Shown: positions 9,530-23,100, counted from the first letter of the stretch. The stretch: DNA of 64,000 bases from Adiantum capillus-veneris (GCA_014529385.2 CM043971.1:58768209-58832208), one strand, 5' to 3'. Program-made: numbers and translations. The notes: generated by a model from the letters alone, not told the origin.

Positions 9530-10250
9530 CCCCCTATCTCTTAAATCCACCCTCCTCTGCTCTCTCCAAATTCGTCACCCTTCCCTCCCAAATTCGCCCA
9601 TGCTGAATTAGTCCCTTCCAAAAATTCACCCCTCTCCTACTTTCTCCTACCAATTCGAACCCTCCCCTAGTTCCCAATTTGTCCCTCTCTCCCCTCGCAA
9701 TTCGCCCCTTCACCATTTCGCCCCTATGCCCTCCCAATTTGTCCCTCTTGCCCCACCCAATTCGCCCCTTCTACGACCCACTCCCTCACCAAATTCGCCC
9801 TCTGCCCAATTCGACCCCCTCCCTTCCCAAATTCGCCCTGCCCAATTCGACCCCCTCCCTACCCAAATTCGCCCTCTGCCCAATTCGACCCCCTCCCTTC
9901 CAAAATTCGCCCCTCTACTGCCTTCTCCTGCCCAGTTCGACCCCTCCCTTTCCAAATTCGCCCTCTGCTTTCCAGTTTGTCCCCATCCCCTTCGTCTCAA
10001 TTAGTCCCCCCTCCCCTCCTTATTCGTCCCTCCATATTCGTCCCTCCCCTTCCCTTTCTCCAATTCGCCCTTCTCTGCCCTATCAAAATTCGTCCCCTTT
10101 CCTTTGGCCAAATTCGTCCCTACTGCCTTTTTCGCCCCCTGCCGAAACTCGCCAGTGCAGCCGGACTTTAGCACTGCCCAAATTACACCCTCTACCCATT
10201 AGTCGAATTTCCCCCCAATTCGTACCCTAGCTTTTTTCAAACTCGTCCGT
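9530..10250 (+). repeat. C-rich degenerate minisatellite (TTCGCCC units)
   Basis: Dozens of imperfect units built on AATTCGCCCCTNCC or CAATTCGACCCCCTCCC, with runs of near-identical 30-40-nt blocks around 9790-9960. The coding strand is almost free of G. Long open frames on both strands here are composition artefacts, not genes. Position and strand bias match the C-rich repeats of copies B (22690-23100) and D (57240-57790). Confidence 0.85.
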
Positions 10251-10424
10251 TAGCCCTGCACTCTCATATTTCACTCACCGTTCCCAATTTGGAAACTTCC
10301 AAATTCGTCCAGCTGCTCGAAATTCGAACCAGGTCGCTAGGCCATCTCTAGTCCGGTTTTCGGTTATTCAAAACCTAACAGTGTCTGAAGTTCTTCTGCT
10401 CTCTATTGGGTCTTTCTGCACGAG

Positions 10425-12594
<2,170 letters not shown>

Positions 12595-12689
12595 TGAGTG
12601 ACGGTCTTTTCACCATGTCAGTACAGTAGTCATTTATTATTACAGTTCAGCCTTTTAGCAGTTTCAGCGGTTCTCTCACCGAGACGGTG

Positions 12690-12711
12690 AGTGGTTTCGT
12701 GGCGGGCAACC
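12690..12711 (+). promoter_or_regulatory. Conserved tract before the 3' LTR (polypurine-tract position)
   Basis: The bases just before the 3' LTR read GTGGCGGGCAACC. The same block abuts the LTR in copy B (14270-14282, minus) and copy D (54908-54920, minus). It is where plus-strand DNA synthesis would be primed, but it is not a classical purine run, so the assignment rests on position and conservation. Confidence 0.45.
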
Positions 12712-13283
12712 TGTAGCAGGGCTACAGTGTCACTTTCACTTTCACAGGATATACAGTTGGTACAGTTGGTCGGGTCTGGTTCACACTAGACGGACTCTCT
12801 CGGCTGGACAACGACACGTGGCAGGATACGAACAGTGGCCTAGTGGACATCGTGGCCAGGTCACCACCACTCAGTTTCAGGATAGACTTAGATGGCTGAC
12901 ATTTATGAGCCGTTGGTGGCTCTCTATGGTTGGGCATATGAGTAGTCATTTGGGTCATTTTGGGGATTATCTTTATGTAGTCGTTTAGAGTGAGTCTGTA
13001 CATAGAGCACGTCTTCACCATCCCCACACATTTGAACCTCGACACCCCCATTGTACCTGAGAGTCCTGGGCTGGAGCTGAGTGTGCTGCCACGCTAGAGT
13101 CTGTATCAGTTCTTTGAGATAGTCGAGTCAGTTGTTGTGGTCTACTGTTGTTGTTGCTCTGTTGTGTCTGTGAGAGTTGTTGTCTATTGTGTCCTGTTTT
13201 CAGCTTGTTTTGAGTGAGATTGTCACGCACATTGCACTGAGGAGCACCCACTGTAGAGAGCACGACACACTATCTGCGCTACA
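12712..13283 (+). repeat. 3' LTR of copy A
   Basis: 572 bp, the same length as the 5' LTR with about 22 substitutions and no visible indel. It ends GCGCTACA and is followed by GCCAT. The differences are mostly transitions, consistent with independent decay after one insertion event. Confidence 0.9.
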
Positions 13284-13900
13284 GCCATCCGTGCAATCAA
13301 GGCTCACTTTTGATAGTGGCGCCATGGTTTCGACAACTGCTTCTGATATTCTTGTTGAAGAAGAAGATTTGCCCATCTCGGTCTACTTCCCCGGCCTGAG
13401 GAGAGAGTACCTCCCGCTTTTGTCCAGGATAGGTTTCAAGATTAGGACGGTCTTGGAGACATCATGCACGGCAGCTTCAGTAGTTGCCAAGGTAGCAAGT
13501 ACACCTACAATTGTACCTACAACAAGTCTCTTTCTTTGTGTTCAGTTGTTTGAAGTGTTAAACATCTGTCTTAGTCTGCTCATTTCAGTTGGCACGTGGT
13601 GCCGTCCCGTTACAGATGTATTTGACTACGACTTTACACGTCCTGGGAGACCCACCTCCTGACATCGAGGCCGCTTGCTTCATAATACATGTTGTTTTTC
13701 TGGCAGCCAGAGGTGCAAAGGCCTTGGACACAATGGTTGGTTTCTCAGGGTCGTGATGCGGATTACTCCCCATCCAAACCGGCCTCAGATTGCGTGGTCG
13801 GCCTGGAAGATTGCACAGTTGGCTGTCGGAGCAACATCGGTTTTCTCTCACTAACCCTATGAGGATCGTCTCATAGAATGTGCAAGGGCTAGGTGGACCT
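13284..13900 (+). pseudogene. Second L1-like LINE: end of ORF1 and start of ORF2
   Basis: Continues the ORF1 interrupted at 3172: SRLTFDSGAMVSTTASDIL, then LPISVYFPGLRREYLPLL, a run typical of plant ORF1/zinc-knuckle proteins, then after frameshifts a Cys/His stretch near 13690. At about 13857 the sequence reads MRIVS-stop-NVQGLGGP, which is the characteristic start of an AP-endonuclease domain in plant L1 ORF2 (MRI-SWNVRGLGGP). The Trp codon is a stop. The LINE is lost after about 13900. Sequence at 13901-14036 is unassigned. Confidence 0.6.
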
Positions 13901-14036
13901 TAGTTAAGGGTCGCCGGATCCCTGTGGAAACCCAATGTTGTTGGGCTACAGGGGGGTTGCGTGGCGTGTCCTCCCTTGTTGACGCCAGCCGTGCACCTGC
14001 TGCCAGCCATCAACTGGCAGGTCGGGTTGAGGCTAT

Positions 14037-14269
14037 AAACAGCTACGGATGTATACAACATAAAGAGCCACCAACGGCTCACCAATATCTAATCCAGCTA
14101 AGCATATCTCGGAACTGTGGTAGTGGTGCGTTGGCCACACTGTCGTCTGGACCACCACTCGTATCCCTGCCACGTGTCACCGACCCGGTAAGAGAGTGCG
14201 TCTAGTGTGGAACCTGGCCAACTGTGACTAACTGCCTGTCTGTGCCAGTGACACTGTAGCCCTGCTACA
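14037..14269 (-). repeat. Truncated 3' LTR of copy B
   Basis: Matches the first 230 bp (in sense) of the family LTR and closely follows 32840-33079. On the + strand it ends CCTGCTACA at 14269, next to the conserved GGTTGCCCGAC block. The other half of the LTR is missing, and the break is at about 14037. Confidence 0.85.
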
Positions 14270-14379
14270 GGTTGCCCGACACAAAACCACTCACCGTCTC
14301 CGTGAGAGAAACAACTGAAACTGCTAAAAGAGCGTAAGATTGCAAATAAACCACTACGGCACTGCATTGCCATGGTGAA

Positions 14380-16251
14380 AAGACTGCCACGCAGTCACCC
14401 AAGAGAGAGATTAGTCCCCACAGCACGCGAAGTATCAGTCTTTGGAGGTGGAGCCATCAAATCAATTGTGGAACCCCGCTGTTGGTGGGCTCTGCTGTCA
14501 ATAATTGGGCCGCTTGTGAAGGGAGTAGCCACCTGCTCTGCAGGGCAGAGGGTAGCACCTATCGTGTAGTGTACTGAGGACGTCGAGTAACACAGGCATG
14601 GCAGTGTGCACCGTCAACCCCATCGCAGCAAGGAATGTTCTGCATCTGAGGCAATGGCGCCGACTGAAACCCCTAAGGAAATTGTTGACTGTAGTACTAA
14701 ACTGGAGGTTGTGTGTAGAGTCCCATAAATTGCTGAGAAGGACCTGTTGCTGCATTTTTCATTGGTGTACTTGATCCAGCCCATCCATATCCCACACCCA
14801 TCATCGTAGACTGGGCAGCCCTATTTTCATGTAGAAGCGTTTCTCTAAGTCCTTGTACTTGAGCTTGAAGGTCATTAATCATTTGGGACTTTAACTTCAA
14901 GGCTTGCTGTAGTGCGAAAATAGTAGTATCCCGATTGGTGATTGCGCTCTCAACGACTCGCAGAGATCCCTCCATAGCTGCGTAAGTAGCTGAGTGACGC
15001 TAGTGTGTAGCTGCGAGCCGCTCTGTCCCAAGCTCAAAGGTAGCAATGGCCTGCCTGGACTCCTGCAAAATATCCTCAGATAGGTGAAAAAGTGATGTAG
15101 AATCCGAAGCAATAGAAGATGCCAGGTCGGAGAGGGCTGGCAAGTGGCACTGCTGGTGGTGGACTGGGAGCATGCCTTTCTCGTGGAGCAGATACTGATG
15201 GTGGAGTTTCTGCAACAGGGATAGGTATAGGAGAAGAAGCATCTGCAAGCGGGATGCTGGAGCTAGTCACTGTGGTAGAAGTGAAAATGGCAGAAGTAAG
15301 GAGAGGGGCACACCCTGTAGAAGCCACAGCTGAAACCTGCATAGTGTGATCCGAAACACCCAACCATACCCCAGAACAAGTAGCGGGAGTAGACGAGGGA
15401 CGCCGTATAGGATGTTTCACCCGAAGCTGCTGGCTTTCAGATACTGGTAGCAACGTTAGAGATTCTATTGTGTCCTTCATCACTCGAGCCCTCTTCTTCT
15501 TCTTCTTCTTCTCGGGTAAACTTGATGTATGGGCAATAGATTTTCCTTTTGCTTTGGAGTGCGTACTTTGCATCTCGGTATACACATCCACAAGGCTTAC
15601 ATATATGTTAATCACCCCAGCCAATGTAGGAGCCGCAAAGCACTGAAAGCTAGACTGTACCGAATGCACCTGTGCTCGAAACCTCTTCGCTCGGGACTGT
15701 AAAGATGTGTAAAGAATCTGATCGAAACCACATGGAATGGTGTGGATGAGACAATAGAGGCTGTCGCAGTGAGAGAACAACATAGGTACATCGCATCTTT
15801 CCTTACTTACTTTGGCATCTCTGAGCAGGAAGTAATACTTGAATATAGCCAAAAGCCTTTTATTCCTTGCATAGTTTGGGTGATCAGTACTCAGTAGATC
15901 TTGACAGGCCTGTATGGTTGCATCTTTGGAAAGTTGGGAGTAAGTCCTAGTGGCTGGTTTTATAGTGGGAAATCTTGTCATCCCCAAGCCATGACCAATG
16001 CGTGTAGCTGTGAGTGTGTGACCGTGTGTACCTTAGGGAAAAGCTTGAGAACTTCATGGACCATATCCACAAGGACCATATCCTGTAGATTTGCATCTAC
16101 CAACACTGTAAGACCTAGTGTGTGCAGTTGAGGCTCTGGATAGAACTTCTCCAAATGATGGATGAGACAGCTGTATGTGAAAATTCAAGGTGAATTTGGC
16201 GTGAATTTTTGATGTCTTAGGCCTACTGATCTGATGGTTGAGCACTTGAGT
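14380..16251 (-). pseudogene. ORF3 of copy B, middle and C-terminal part
   Basis: Minus-strand frames at 15076-15987, 15000-15248 and 14697-14975 give the helical domain (PATRTYSQLSKDA, STDHPNYARNKRLL, AKRFRAQVHSVQ), a Lys/Arg patch (EKKKKKKRARVMK), a Pro/Ser-rich linker and a coiled coil (TTIFALQQALKLKS). It agrees residue by residue with copy A over long stretches. There is no Ala-Gln array. Frameshifts and stops (for example near 15000) break it. Its N-terminal end lies at 22166-22440, beyond the LINE insertion. Confidence 0.78.
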
Positions 16252-16260
16252 GTTAGTCTT

Positions 16261-16990
16261 CTTTTTTTTCCTTCTTTTTTTTTTCTTTTTTTTTTGTGTG
16301 TGGTGTGTGGTGTGTGTGTTTGTGTGGCCTCCTCTCCTGCGTGACCCTGCCTCTGCCTCCAAGTCTGCTCGCGCGCCACTCTGCCCAGCCAGTGGGGGCC
16401 TATGTGTGTGCGCGCGTGTGTGTATGTGTGTGTGGTGTGTTGAAGCCTGCTGTGCCAACGCCAACGGGTGTGATTGTGTGTGTGCTTGTGTGTGTGCTGA
16501 CGCCTGCTGTGCCAGCGCCTTGACAGTTGGGCAGCAGTGTTAGGGTTTCACAATCGGATTATAGCAAGTTAGGGTTTCACAATCAGGCAGCAGCGAGCTA
16601 GGGTTTCACAGTGGGATAGCAAAGCGTGAAGGTCTCTGAATTGACAGCTTGTGTGTGCGCGCGGTGTCCCACCAGAGAATTCCCTGTAGCCCTACACGCG
16701 TCCTCAACGCTGTGATGCCCCGGGTCTGCTCTGCACCCACTACTGCGAGCAGTCCTGCTCCTGCGACAAACAACTCTGAGCGCCCCTGGCCTCCCTCATC
16801 TACAGTTCAGGCTTTGCCTTGACAGCCAGCTTCCAACGCAGGTTCTGTAAATCTGTAGGTTTTTAGTTTGATTAAAGTTTTCAAGCAGCAGATTCCTGTA
16901 GAGCCAGCTTGTGTGTGTCTGTCGGTGTCGATAGCAGTCAAATATCCAAAAACCCAAAAAAAAAAGATTGTGTGTGTGTGGGAGCTTCAC
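16261..16990 (+). promoter_or_regulatory. 5' untranslated region of the LINE
   Basis: Begins with T-runs and TG repeats (16261-16500). Three spaced copies of a TAGGGTTTCACA motif follow (16540-16610), then a GC-rich, CTG/CCTG-rich segment up to 16860. Similar TG-rich and then GC-rich sequence occurs at 51715-52546 and 53842-54340, so this is a family 5' UTR that would hold the internal promoter. Open frames here are compositional. Confidence 0.6.
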
Positions 16991-18233
16991 ATGGATTCGG
17001 CCGAGCAGTGTATATACAAGCGCCGGAAGGCCATGGAATCTTCGGATATGGATGCTTTAAGCCTTATCAAAGAATGTTTGCATGAGGACTTTGAGGATGC
17101 ACGTCAAGCCTGGGAAGGATCCGCTCCTGTCATGGAAGTGCGCATTCCTTAACAGGAGCTTATGGATCCCGTTGCTCGATATGCACTCAACGCAGTGATT
17201 CTTTTTTTCCCGGGAAGAATGCCTACAGCTCAGGATGTAGGCCAATGGGTTGATTTCTTGCTCAAACGGCAAGCAGTCTGAGGGGTTTACTTCGGCGCGC
17301 GCGGGTTCTATGAAGTCTTGCTGGCAGGCATGGATGCTCAGGACGCTTTGTTTGAAATGTCTCCTCTTTTCTTCAAGATGCAGATAACTCATGTACTGCT
17401 CTGGGCTCCTCACCAAGGAATATCAGAGTCTCATTCGTTACAAGTGTCTCGTTTGGGTTGAGGTGGTCGATTTTCCTCGCACCTGGCGTCACTTCCTTCC
17501 TTTGCTAGCTGCTTAGTTGGGCAAAGTCATTTGCCCTCCGAAGCTGGACGCAAATACAAACCGTTTTTGTATTCTGTGGGACACAAATATCCCCACACCA
17601 GGAGGTATTTCCATCGATTCTAGGGATGTAGTGGTTGGCAAGAGTCCATTTAAGCTTAAGTGGGGAAAATTTGCAAACTCTTGCTTCCGATGTGGCAAAT
17701 TCAGTCATATGCAGTCCGAATGTCCGGAACCAAACCTACAATCACCGCCTTCAGCTGTTCCTACTCCTCAACCACACTCAAATCCGAAATCTTCTGCTGA
17801 AGTTCAAACCAAAGGTGCTTCAACCTCCTCTCTGACAGCCGGGGTGAATAAAGGCAAGGGGAAACAACTACAATTGTCTGCACTTTCTACCTCTCCGAAT
17901 ATTAAAGACAAAGGCAAAGAACAGGCTTCAACCTCCCAAACTTGGATGCTGCCCAAGAAACCCGTTAAAGCTGCTACAGCCTGTATTCCGGCATCTTATT
18001 GTAATTATGTGCCCCCTTTGAAGAATGTTGCTCAAAAAAATCTCCCTTGTAATGACAACACGTCTTTGGCTGAAGCTTGGGACAAGGTGGTCCGTTCTTA
18101 CAAGGAAGTTGTTACAAGCGAAGCCTCTTCATTGCAAGGTGCTTTTACTTTCAATCTTCCGGGTCCAAGTCTTGACCCACCTCCTAAGGTGCTTGCAGCC
18201 GGGGAGGATGTGTCGATGGGCACTGGTAATTGA
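16991..18233 (+). pseudogene. LINE ORF1 (nucleic-acid-binding protein)
   Basis: ATG at 16991 gives MDSAEQCIYKRRKAMESS. The N-terminal part holds a DUF4283-like core (YALNAVILFFPGRMP, VDFLLKRQAV, GVYFGARGFYEVLL). In-frame stops occur at 17150 and 17279, and a frameshift lies between 17400 and 17520. The C-terminal part (17517-18233) has FKLKWGKFANSCFRCGKFSH with a CX2CX4HX4C knuckle, then a Ser/Lys/Pro-rich tail. It would coat LINE RNA. Stop and frame pattern shows this copy is inactive. Confidence 0.82.
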
Positions 18234-18283
18234 GTTTTCTCCCATTTTGTCATTTCCTCGCCCACAGTATATATCATATCAGA

Positions 18284-21200
18284 ATGCATAGTTCTTTGAA
18301 TTGCATCTCCTATAATGTGCGTGGGTTATGCAATCATGACAAGTGGCGGTTAACCTGGCACTATGTACATACATGTCAAGCGGATATTGTGGTTCTTTAG
18401 GAGCATAACCAGCATCAATTTGCAGGACAGACCTCTTACCTTGCAGGCTACAGGATAGCTTATGCAGGCTCGGCCGGCTATTCCGGTGTGCTTATACTTG
18501 TTCAACACGAACTCTTCCCGACCTTGGTTTTCAATGACCCAGCTGGGAGATGGATGGTCATCCAATTTATTTTTAATGGAGAAGTTTTTGAATTTGGAGG
18601 CTTATATGCATACACAGCTTCTGCAGATAGGGCACGGTTGTGGAGTGCTATCTCCTCTTATTGTTGGCGTTCTAATGCATTTCTCTGTGGAGACTTTAAT
18701 AATGCACCTAACCATGGAGATAATACTACTGGGCATTCTCACATGCTTCATACGGAACAGCAATCGTGGGATCAATTTATGATGACATGTATTGGGCTTG
18801 ATTTGTGGCCCCTATCGCATGCGACTGATCCAGGATTCACTTTTCAACATAATGCTCAATCTATGTATCGCGCTCGGCTAGATCGCTGGTATCTTTTTCA
18901 CATACAACATTATGATGACTTTGTATGCGAGTTGAGGATTGATTATGCTATGTGTCTTTCGGATCATTTTCCTGTATGCTTGAAGCTTCGTTTCGGTTCT
19001 TTTGATCCCAATGATCGCCTGCCCAAGAAGAGGCTTTTGCATGTCAATAATGCTTATCTCAAGCATGATCCTTTTCGGGCTATGATTGTGGATATCATCC
19101 CGCCTTTGATCTGCCAGATGTATGTTGATATGGACATAGCCTGGTTCCGCTTTGTTATGCGTGTTCAATGTGTTATCCAGGATTATGGCAGGGATTATTT
19201 GTCACAATTAAGGGAACAGGTTAATCAGGCGAAGGATGCTTGTAGCAGACTAATGCACTTGGCGAATCATTCTTCTCTTACCGACACTCAAGCGACTGAG
19301 TTGTTTTCTGCGCTGTGTAAGCACAATGATGAGAGGAAATTGGCCAAATGGCAGACTCGAGCTTGACAACAAGCTTTTGCAGATAAAGGATGTTTTTCTA
19401 AACAATTTTTCCGGCATTTGCATCACTCCAGGCAGTCTCAAGCTATAGGAAGAGTTAAGTTACCTTCAGGGGAATGGACCTCCACTTTACAAGAGCTAGC
19501 ACTCGCCCTACATTCTCATTATGGAAAGATTTTTGAGGCCCCTTCTTCTCCCACGAGTGCAGCTTGTCAAGCGCGTCGCATGTTTCTATCACATGTTACT
19601 CCCATCCTTTCGATGCAGCAGGCTCAAGACTTGGAGGCTATTTTCACTGAGGCCGGAATTGCATGCCAGCTTGCTTGATTTGGGTCAATGGAGAGCTCCT
19701 GGTTGGGATGGCCTCTCTGTGGAATTTTCTTGTCCTTCTGGGATTATTTGAAGATGCCTCTTTTGTTCATGATGAATACAGCTTGGGAACAGCAGGAACT
19801 GCCCTCCTCTTGGAAAGAAGGTTTGCTCAAGTTGACACCTATGCATGCATTGTGTGAAGAATTCTCTCATTGGCGGCCTATTACACTGATGCCTGTGGTA
19901 TATAAATTAACGGCAAAAATGCTAGCTAACCGACTCAAGTGCTTTTTGCATGAAGGCTTGCATCAATCTCAATACAGCTTCATTCCACGGCGTCAAATTA
20001 CTGATAACCTCGCGAATGTCATCATTGGTACGAAATATGCAAAATACACTCGACAGGATGTATTGGTCATGCAGGTTGACATTGAAAAGGCCTTTGATAC
20101 TGTTCTTTGGGATTATATTGCGGGCACCATGCAACACTTGGGATTTGGGCCTAGGATATCCCGTGTCGTGTTGTTCTTCTATGCACACAACACTTCTGCG
20201 GGCTTGTTGGATGGATCTCTTACAAAATATTGGCCTTTGGGACGGTCGGTGAGACAGGGCTGCCCTTTGAGTGCTCTGCTCTATGCGATTGCTACTCACC
20301 CCTTGTTTATGTATTTAGATTCCTTGACTTCCAGTGGTAGGCTACATGGCCTGTCTTTACCTTCGGGATGGCAATTTGCTGGTCAGGCCTATGCAGATGA
20401 CTCTTTGTTTATGCCTCGTAATCACTATGATGATGTACAGCAAACTATGCATACTCTTCACTTGTTTGGATTGGCAGCAGGTCTCAAAGTTAACTTTTGT
20501 AAATCCAAGCTATTGCCTCTGAAGGAGTGTGATTGGCATAAGATATTATGGCCAGGGGAGATTGTTCCTCCACATATTTTGGTTCGCCATTTGGGTTATC
20601 CGTTGGGTTGGAATGTATCGGCTATGCAAAAACTGGATTGGGTACTCCAACGTCTACGTTCCAAGTTAAATTATTGGAAACTGTCCACATGGCCTCTTCA
20701 TGTACGTCTCAGGATTGTCCAATGCATCCTTGTGGCTTATGTGCAGTTTTACTTGCCTTTGTTATCCCGGCCTCGGTTGCGCTTGCAGTCCCTCATGTCC
20801 AATATTTTAGAGCATTTTTGGCGGACCTCGTCTACCAAGAAGGGTCTTCGGCTTCTCTCTATGGACAAGCTGTGTTCTCCCAAGCGGCTTGGAGGGTTAA
20901 ATATTTTGGACTTGCGATGTCATCTTTTGGCCCGGAAAGCTATGTTGTTGCCAGTCTTGGTGGAGCAGCAGCAACCCTGGGCTCTCATGGTCACACATTT
21001 GTGTACGCACATTGTCACCCCAGCTTTTGTTCATTGGCAACCGACTTATTGGGATGTTGTTTTTGGGAAGCTTGAAGGACACATTCCTGGATGTCCCTTT
21101 ACTTCTTCTCTCATTGTTGATTGGAAAGTTGTCACTTCGCATTTGGCTTGGAATGGTCGACCATCCGCTGTGGGTAATTCTCTTCGTTTGGAGAGTCTGC

Positions 21201-22057
21201 ATTGGAGCAAGGCCTTCGCTTCGGCTTTGGTTCAACGGTCTCCTCGCCAAGCATATTTTTTTGCCCAAAAAGGAATCTGTTAGGTGCATCAGGTGCTTGA
21301 TGGCTCGGGTTATGTTATTTCGTTCGCTGATGCAGTGTCCCGCTTTTGGTTGGGTCCTCACTATTCTTCTCTTTGGCAGAAAATTCAAAGGATGCTTGCT
21401 GATTAATCACCCATTCCTCCTTTGGATGTGGACTCTCGCTTCTCTGATTGGAATCTGGCTACGACTAGATTGGACTATATCTCAACTGGCAGTGTATATG
21501 CCATCCTTCAGTCTGATATATGGATTGTGCATCATGGTAATCGGTTGTGGTTGCTCTCCGAGTCATCCTTGTGGTGGCAACACACAATGTCTCGTATTTG
21601 GCAGAGTCATCTACCTTTGAAGGAAAGGGTTTTCTTGTGGCGCTGCTTGGTGGGAGCTCTACGTGTTGGCAGTGTGTTACATACTCGGCAGCCCCAGATG
21701 CCTTGAAGCTGAGGAGACCGTGCACACTTGCTATGGCGTTGTCGCCACTCCAGAGCCTTCATTCGGAAAGTGTCGACTGCTCTTCGGCTGCATTTTCCTT
21801 CCGGCTCTTTTCACAGACGCTTTTGGCTTTTTGGAGTGCTTCGGTCATCGCATTCTCAGTTTGCGGTGTTCTTCACCTGGGTCAGATTTTGGACTCTGTG
21901 GGCCATCTGGCACCATAGGAACTCCTTAATGTTCCAAGGCACCTATGTTGACCCCTTCCCCTATTTCAAATCATCTCTTTGTGAAGCACTACATTTTGCT
22001 TATGATGTTGGAGACATCACTCTTGATGCCTACAGGATTTACTTTGACTGTTTCTAG
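18284..22057 (+). pseudogene. LINE ORF2: AP endonuclease, reverse transcriptase, zf-RVT
   Basis: ATG at 18284, about 50 nt after ORF1. Endonuclease: SYNVRGL near the start, FLCGDFNNAPNHGD and LSDHFPV. RT spans about 19690-20900 with PITLMPVVYKL, QVDIEKAFDTV, RQGCPLSALLYA and the active site QAYADDSLFM near 20390. The C terminus has WWQHTMSRIW and FLWRCLVGAL with a zf-RVT-like end. In-frame stops lie at 18398 and 19364, a shifted patch at about 19660-19735, and breaks near 21283 and 21706. About 1,250 codons, normal for plant L1 ORF2. Confidence 0.87.
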
Positions 22058-22103
22058 CTTTCGGAGCCTTATAGTGCTCAGATTTTTGTATCCCTTTCTT
22101 TTC

Positions 22104-22133
22104 GTGGGTTTCCCTCGCTTTGAGGTTTCCCAC
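22104..22133 (+). promoter_or_regulatory. 3'-terminal hairpin of the LINE
   Basis: GTGGG and CCCAC form an outer stem around an inner CCTC-GCTTT-GAGG hairpin, about 30 nt before the element end. The same structure occurs at 39033-39063 (minus) and 53776-53807 (+), with the stems kept while loop bases vary. A 3'-end hairpin recognised by RT is known for some LINEs; the role here is inferred. Confidence 0.65.
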
Positions 22134-22165
22134 TTGTAAAGTAATCAAAGCAGATTCACAAAAAA

Positions 22166-22440
22166 GTTAGTCTTCCTTTTATCTTTAGGAGGTACATTCA
22201 GATCACTAGAAGGTTTTGAATCTGGCTCCGACTCTAAGGACTCTGTAGATGCTTTGTAACTGTCATCACTGGGATCGCTTAAAGATATATCGGTGAGGCC
22301 GTGGCTGGAGTGTTCTGCATCTTCCTCAATCGAAGTTTCAGATTTATCAGACAAAGATCTCTGGCTCAAGTTCCTTTTACGCACCTGCTTTCTTTTTCAA
22401 GCCGTAGGAGTCTCTGTAGTCTCAAATATTTGGTGTGGTG
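22166..22440 (-). pseudogene. ORF3 of copy B, N-terminal part
   Basis: Minus strand. It encodes an acidic, Ser-rich N terminus (RSLSDKSETSIEEDAEHSSH, DPSDDSYKASTESLESEPDS), ending in a Lys-rich KDKRKTN just where the LINE inserted. The same residues continue on the other side of the LINE at 16251 and lie unbroken in the + strand copy at 31700-31910. The start codon is uncertain, since the first Met-like codon at 22384 is GTG. Confidence 0.75.
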
Positions 22441-22689
22441 TCTACCGATGAGCACAAGCCTGATGATTGCAGGAGTCTCTCCAATGAGATGAATTCTTAC
22501 AGAAGCATACAAGAAGCATATATCAACATATCTGTCTCTGATACATCACATCACAACATGCACTTCCTAGAATTTTCCCACAACAGCATGCATCGCAAAA
22601 TTTCCCACAATCTCATACATCAACAGTATGGCTGTACTATCGCTGTATAGACTCTTCACGCTGTCCACTGTCGCTGTATAGACTCTTGC

Positions 22690-23100
22690 AGGGTCGCTGT
22701 CGCGGGTACTTAGATCGACTGCCGAAAGGTAGGAAGGGGCGAGGGTTGGGGCTGGGTCGAAAAGGAAAGAGGGTGAGAAAGGCAGGTAGGTCGACGATGC
22801 CAACAGGAGAGGGTCTAGGGGTGGTGAGGGGCGAGGGTAGGTAGGTCGAGGGGACTAGAGGCGAGGGATGAGGGTAGGATGATGGACGAGAGTACAAGGT
22901 GGGCCAAGAATAGGGACTAGAGTGGGTGGTGAGGGGCGAGGGGGACAGGGTAGGGGCGAGAGATGCAGGGTAGGGGAGAGGGGATGAGAGTAGGGGCGAG
23001 GGATGAGGGTTAGGGAGGGGCGAGACAAGGGGAGATAGGGGCGAGGGTAGTGGGTAGGTGCGAGATGGGAGAGAGTCGAGGGTAGTAAGTTTAAACAAAA
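22690..23100 (-). repeat. C-rich minisatellite (CTCGCCCCTACC units), copy B spacer
   Basis: Imperfect 12-25-nt units on the minus strand (seen as GAGGGGCGAGGG on the + strand). Same position and strand bias as in copies A and D, though the unit sequence differs between copies. Predicted Pro/Ser-rich peptides here are artefacts. Confidence 0.82.

Larger units (their letters stand above)
8938..10424 (+). other. Spacer between integrase and ORF3 in copy A
   Basis: About 1.5 kb with no long credible reading frame. The first 380 nt look like an AT-leaning untranslated region. A captured MYB-type zinc-finger fragment sits at 9325-9390. From about 9530 to 10250 the strand is a C-rich degenerate minisatellite. 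The last 170 nt lead to ORF3. The same place is occupied by C-rich repeats in copies B and D. Confidence 0.7.
16252..22165 (+). mobile_element. L1-type LINE, near full length, inserted in ORF3 of copy B
   Basis: About 5.9 kb on the + strand. The target sequence GTTAGTCTTC(T/C)TTTT occurs at 16252 and again at 22166, and the uninterrupted version is seen in the related copy at 31880-31905, so this is a true target-site duplication of about 15 bp. It contains a T- and TG-rich 5' region, ORF1, ORF2 with endonuclease, RT and zf-RVT tail, and a short A-rich 3' end preceded by a hairpin. Both ORFs carry stops and frameshifts. Confidence 0.88.

Noticed and set aside
9530-10230. Long open frames on both strands in the C-rich region
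   Set aside because: Tandem repeat composition explains them; no family resemblance and no conservation between copies.
13600-13860. An independent host gene exon at 13600-13740
   Set aside because: It lies between LINE ORF1 and a recognisable ORF2 start in the same orientation, so it is better read as LINE sequence with frameshifts.
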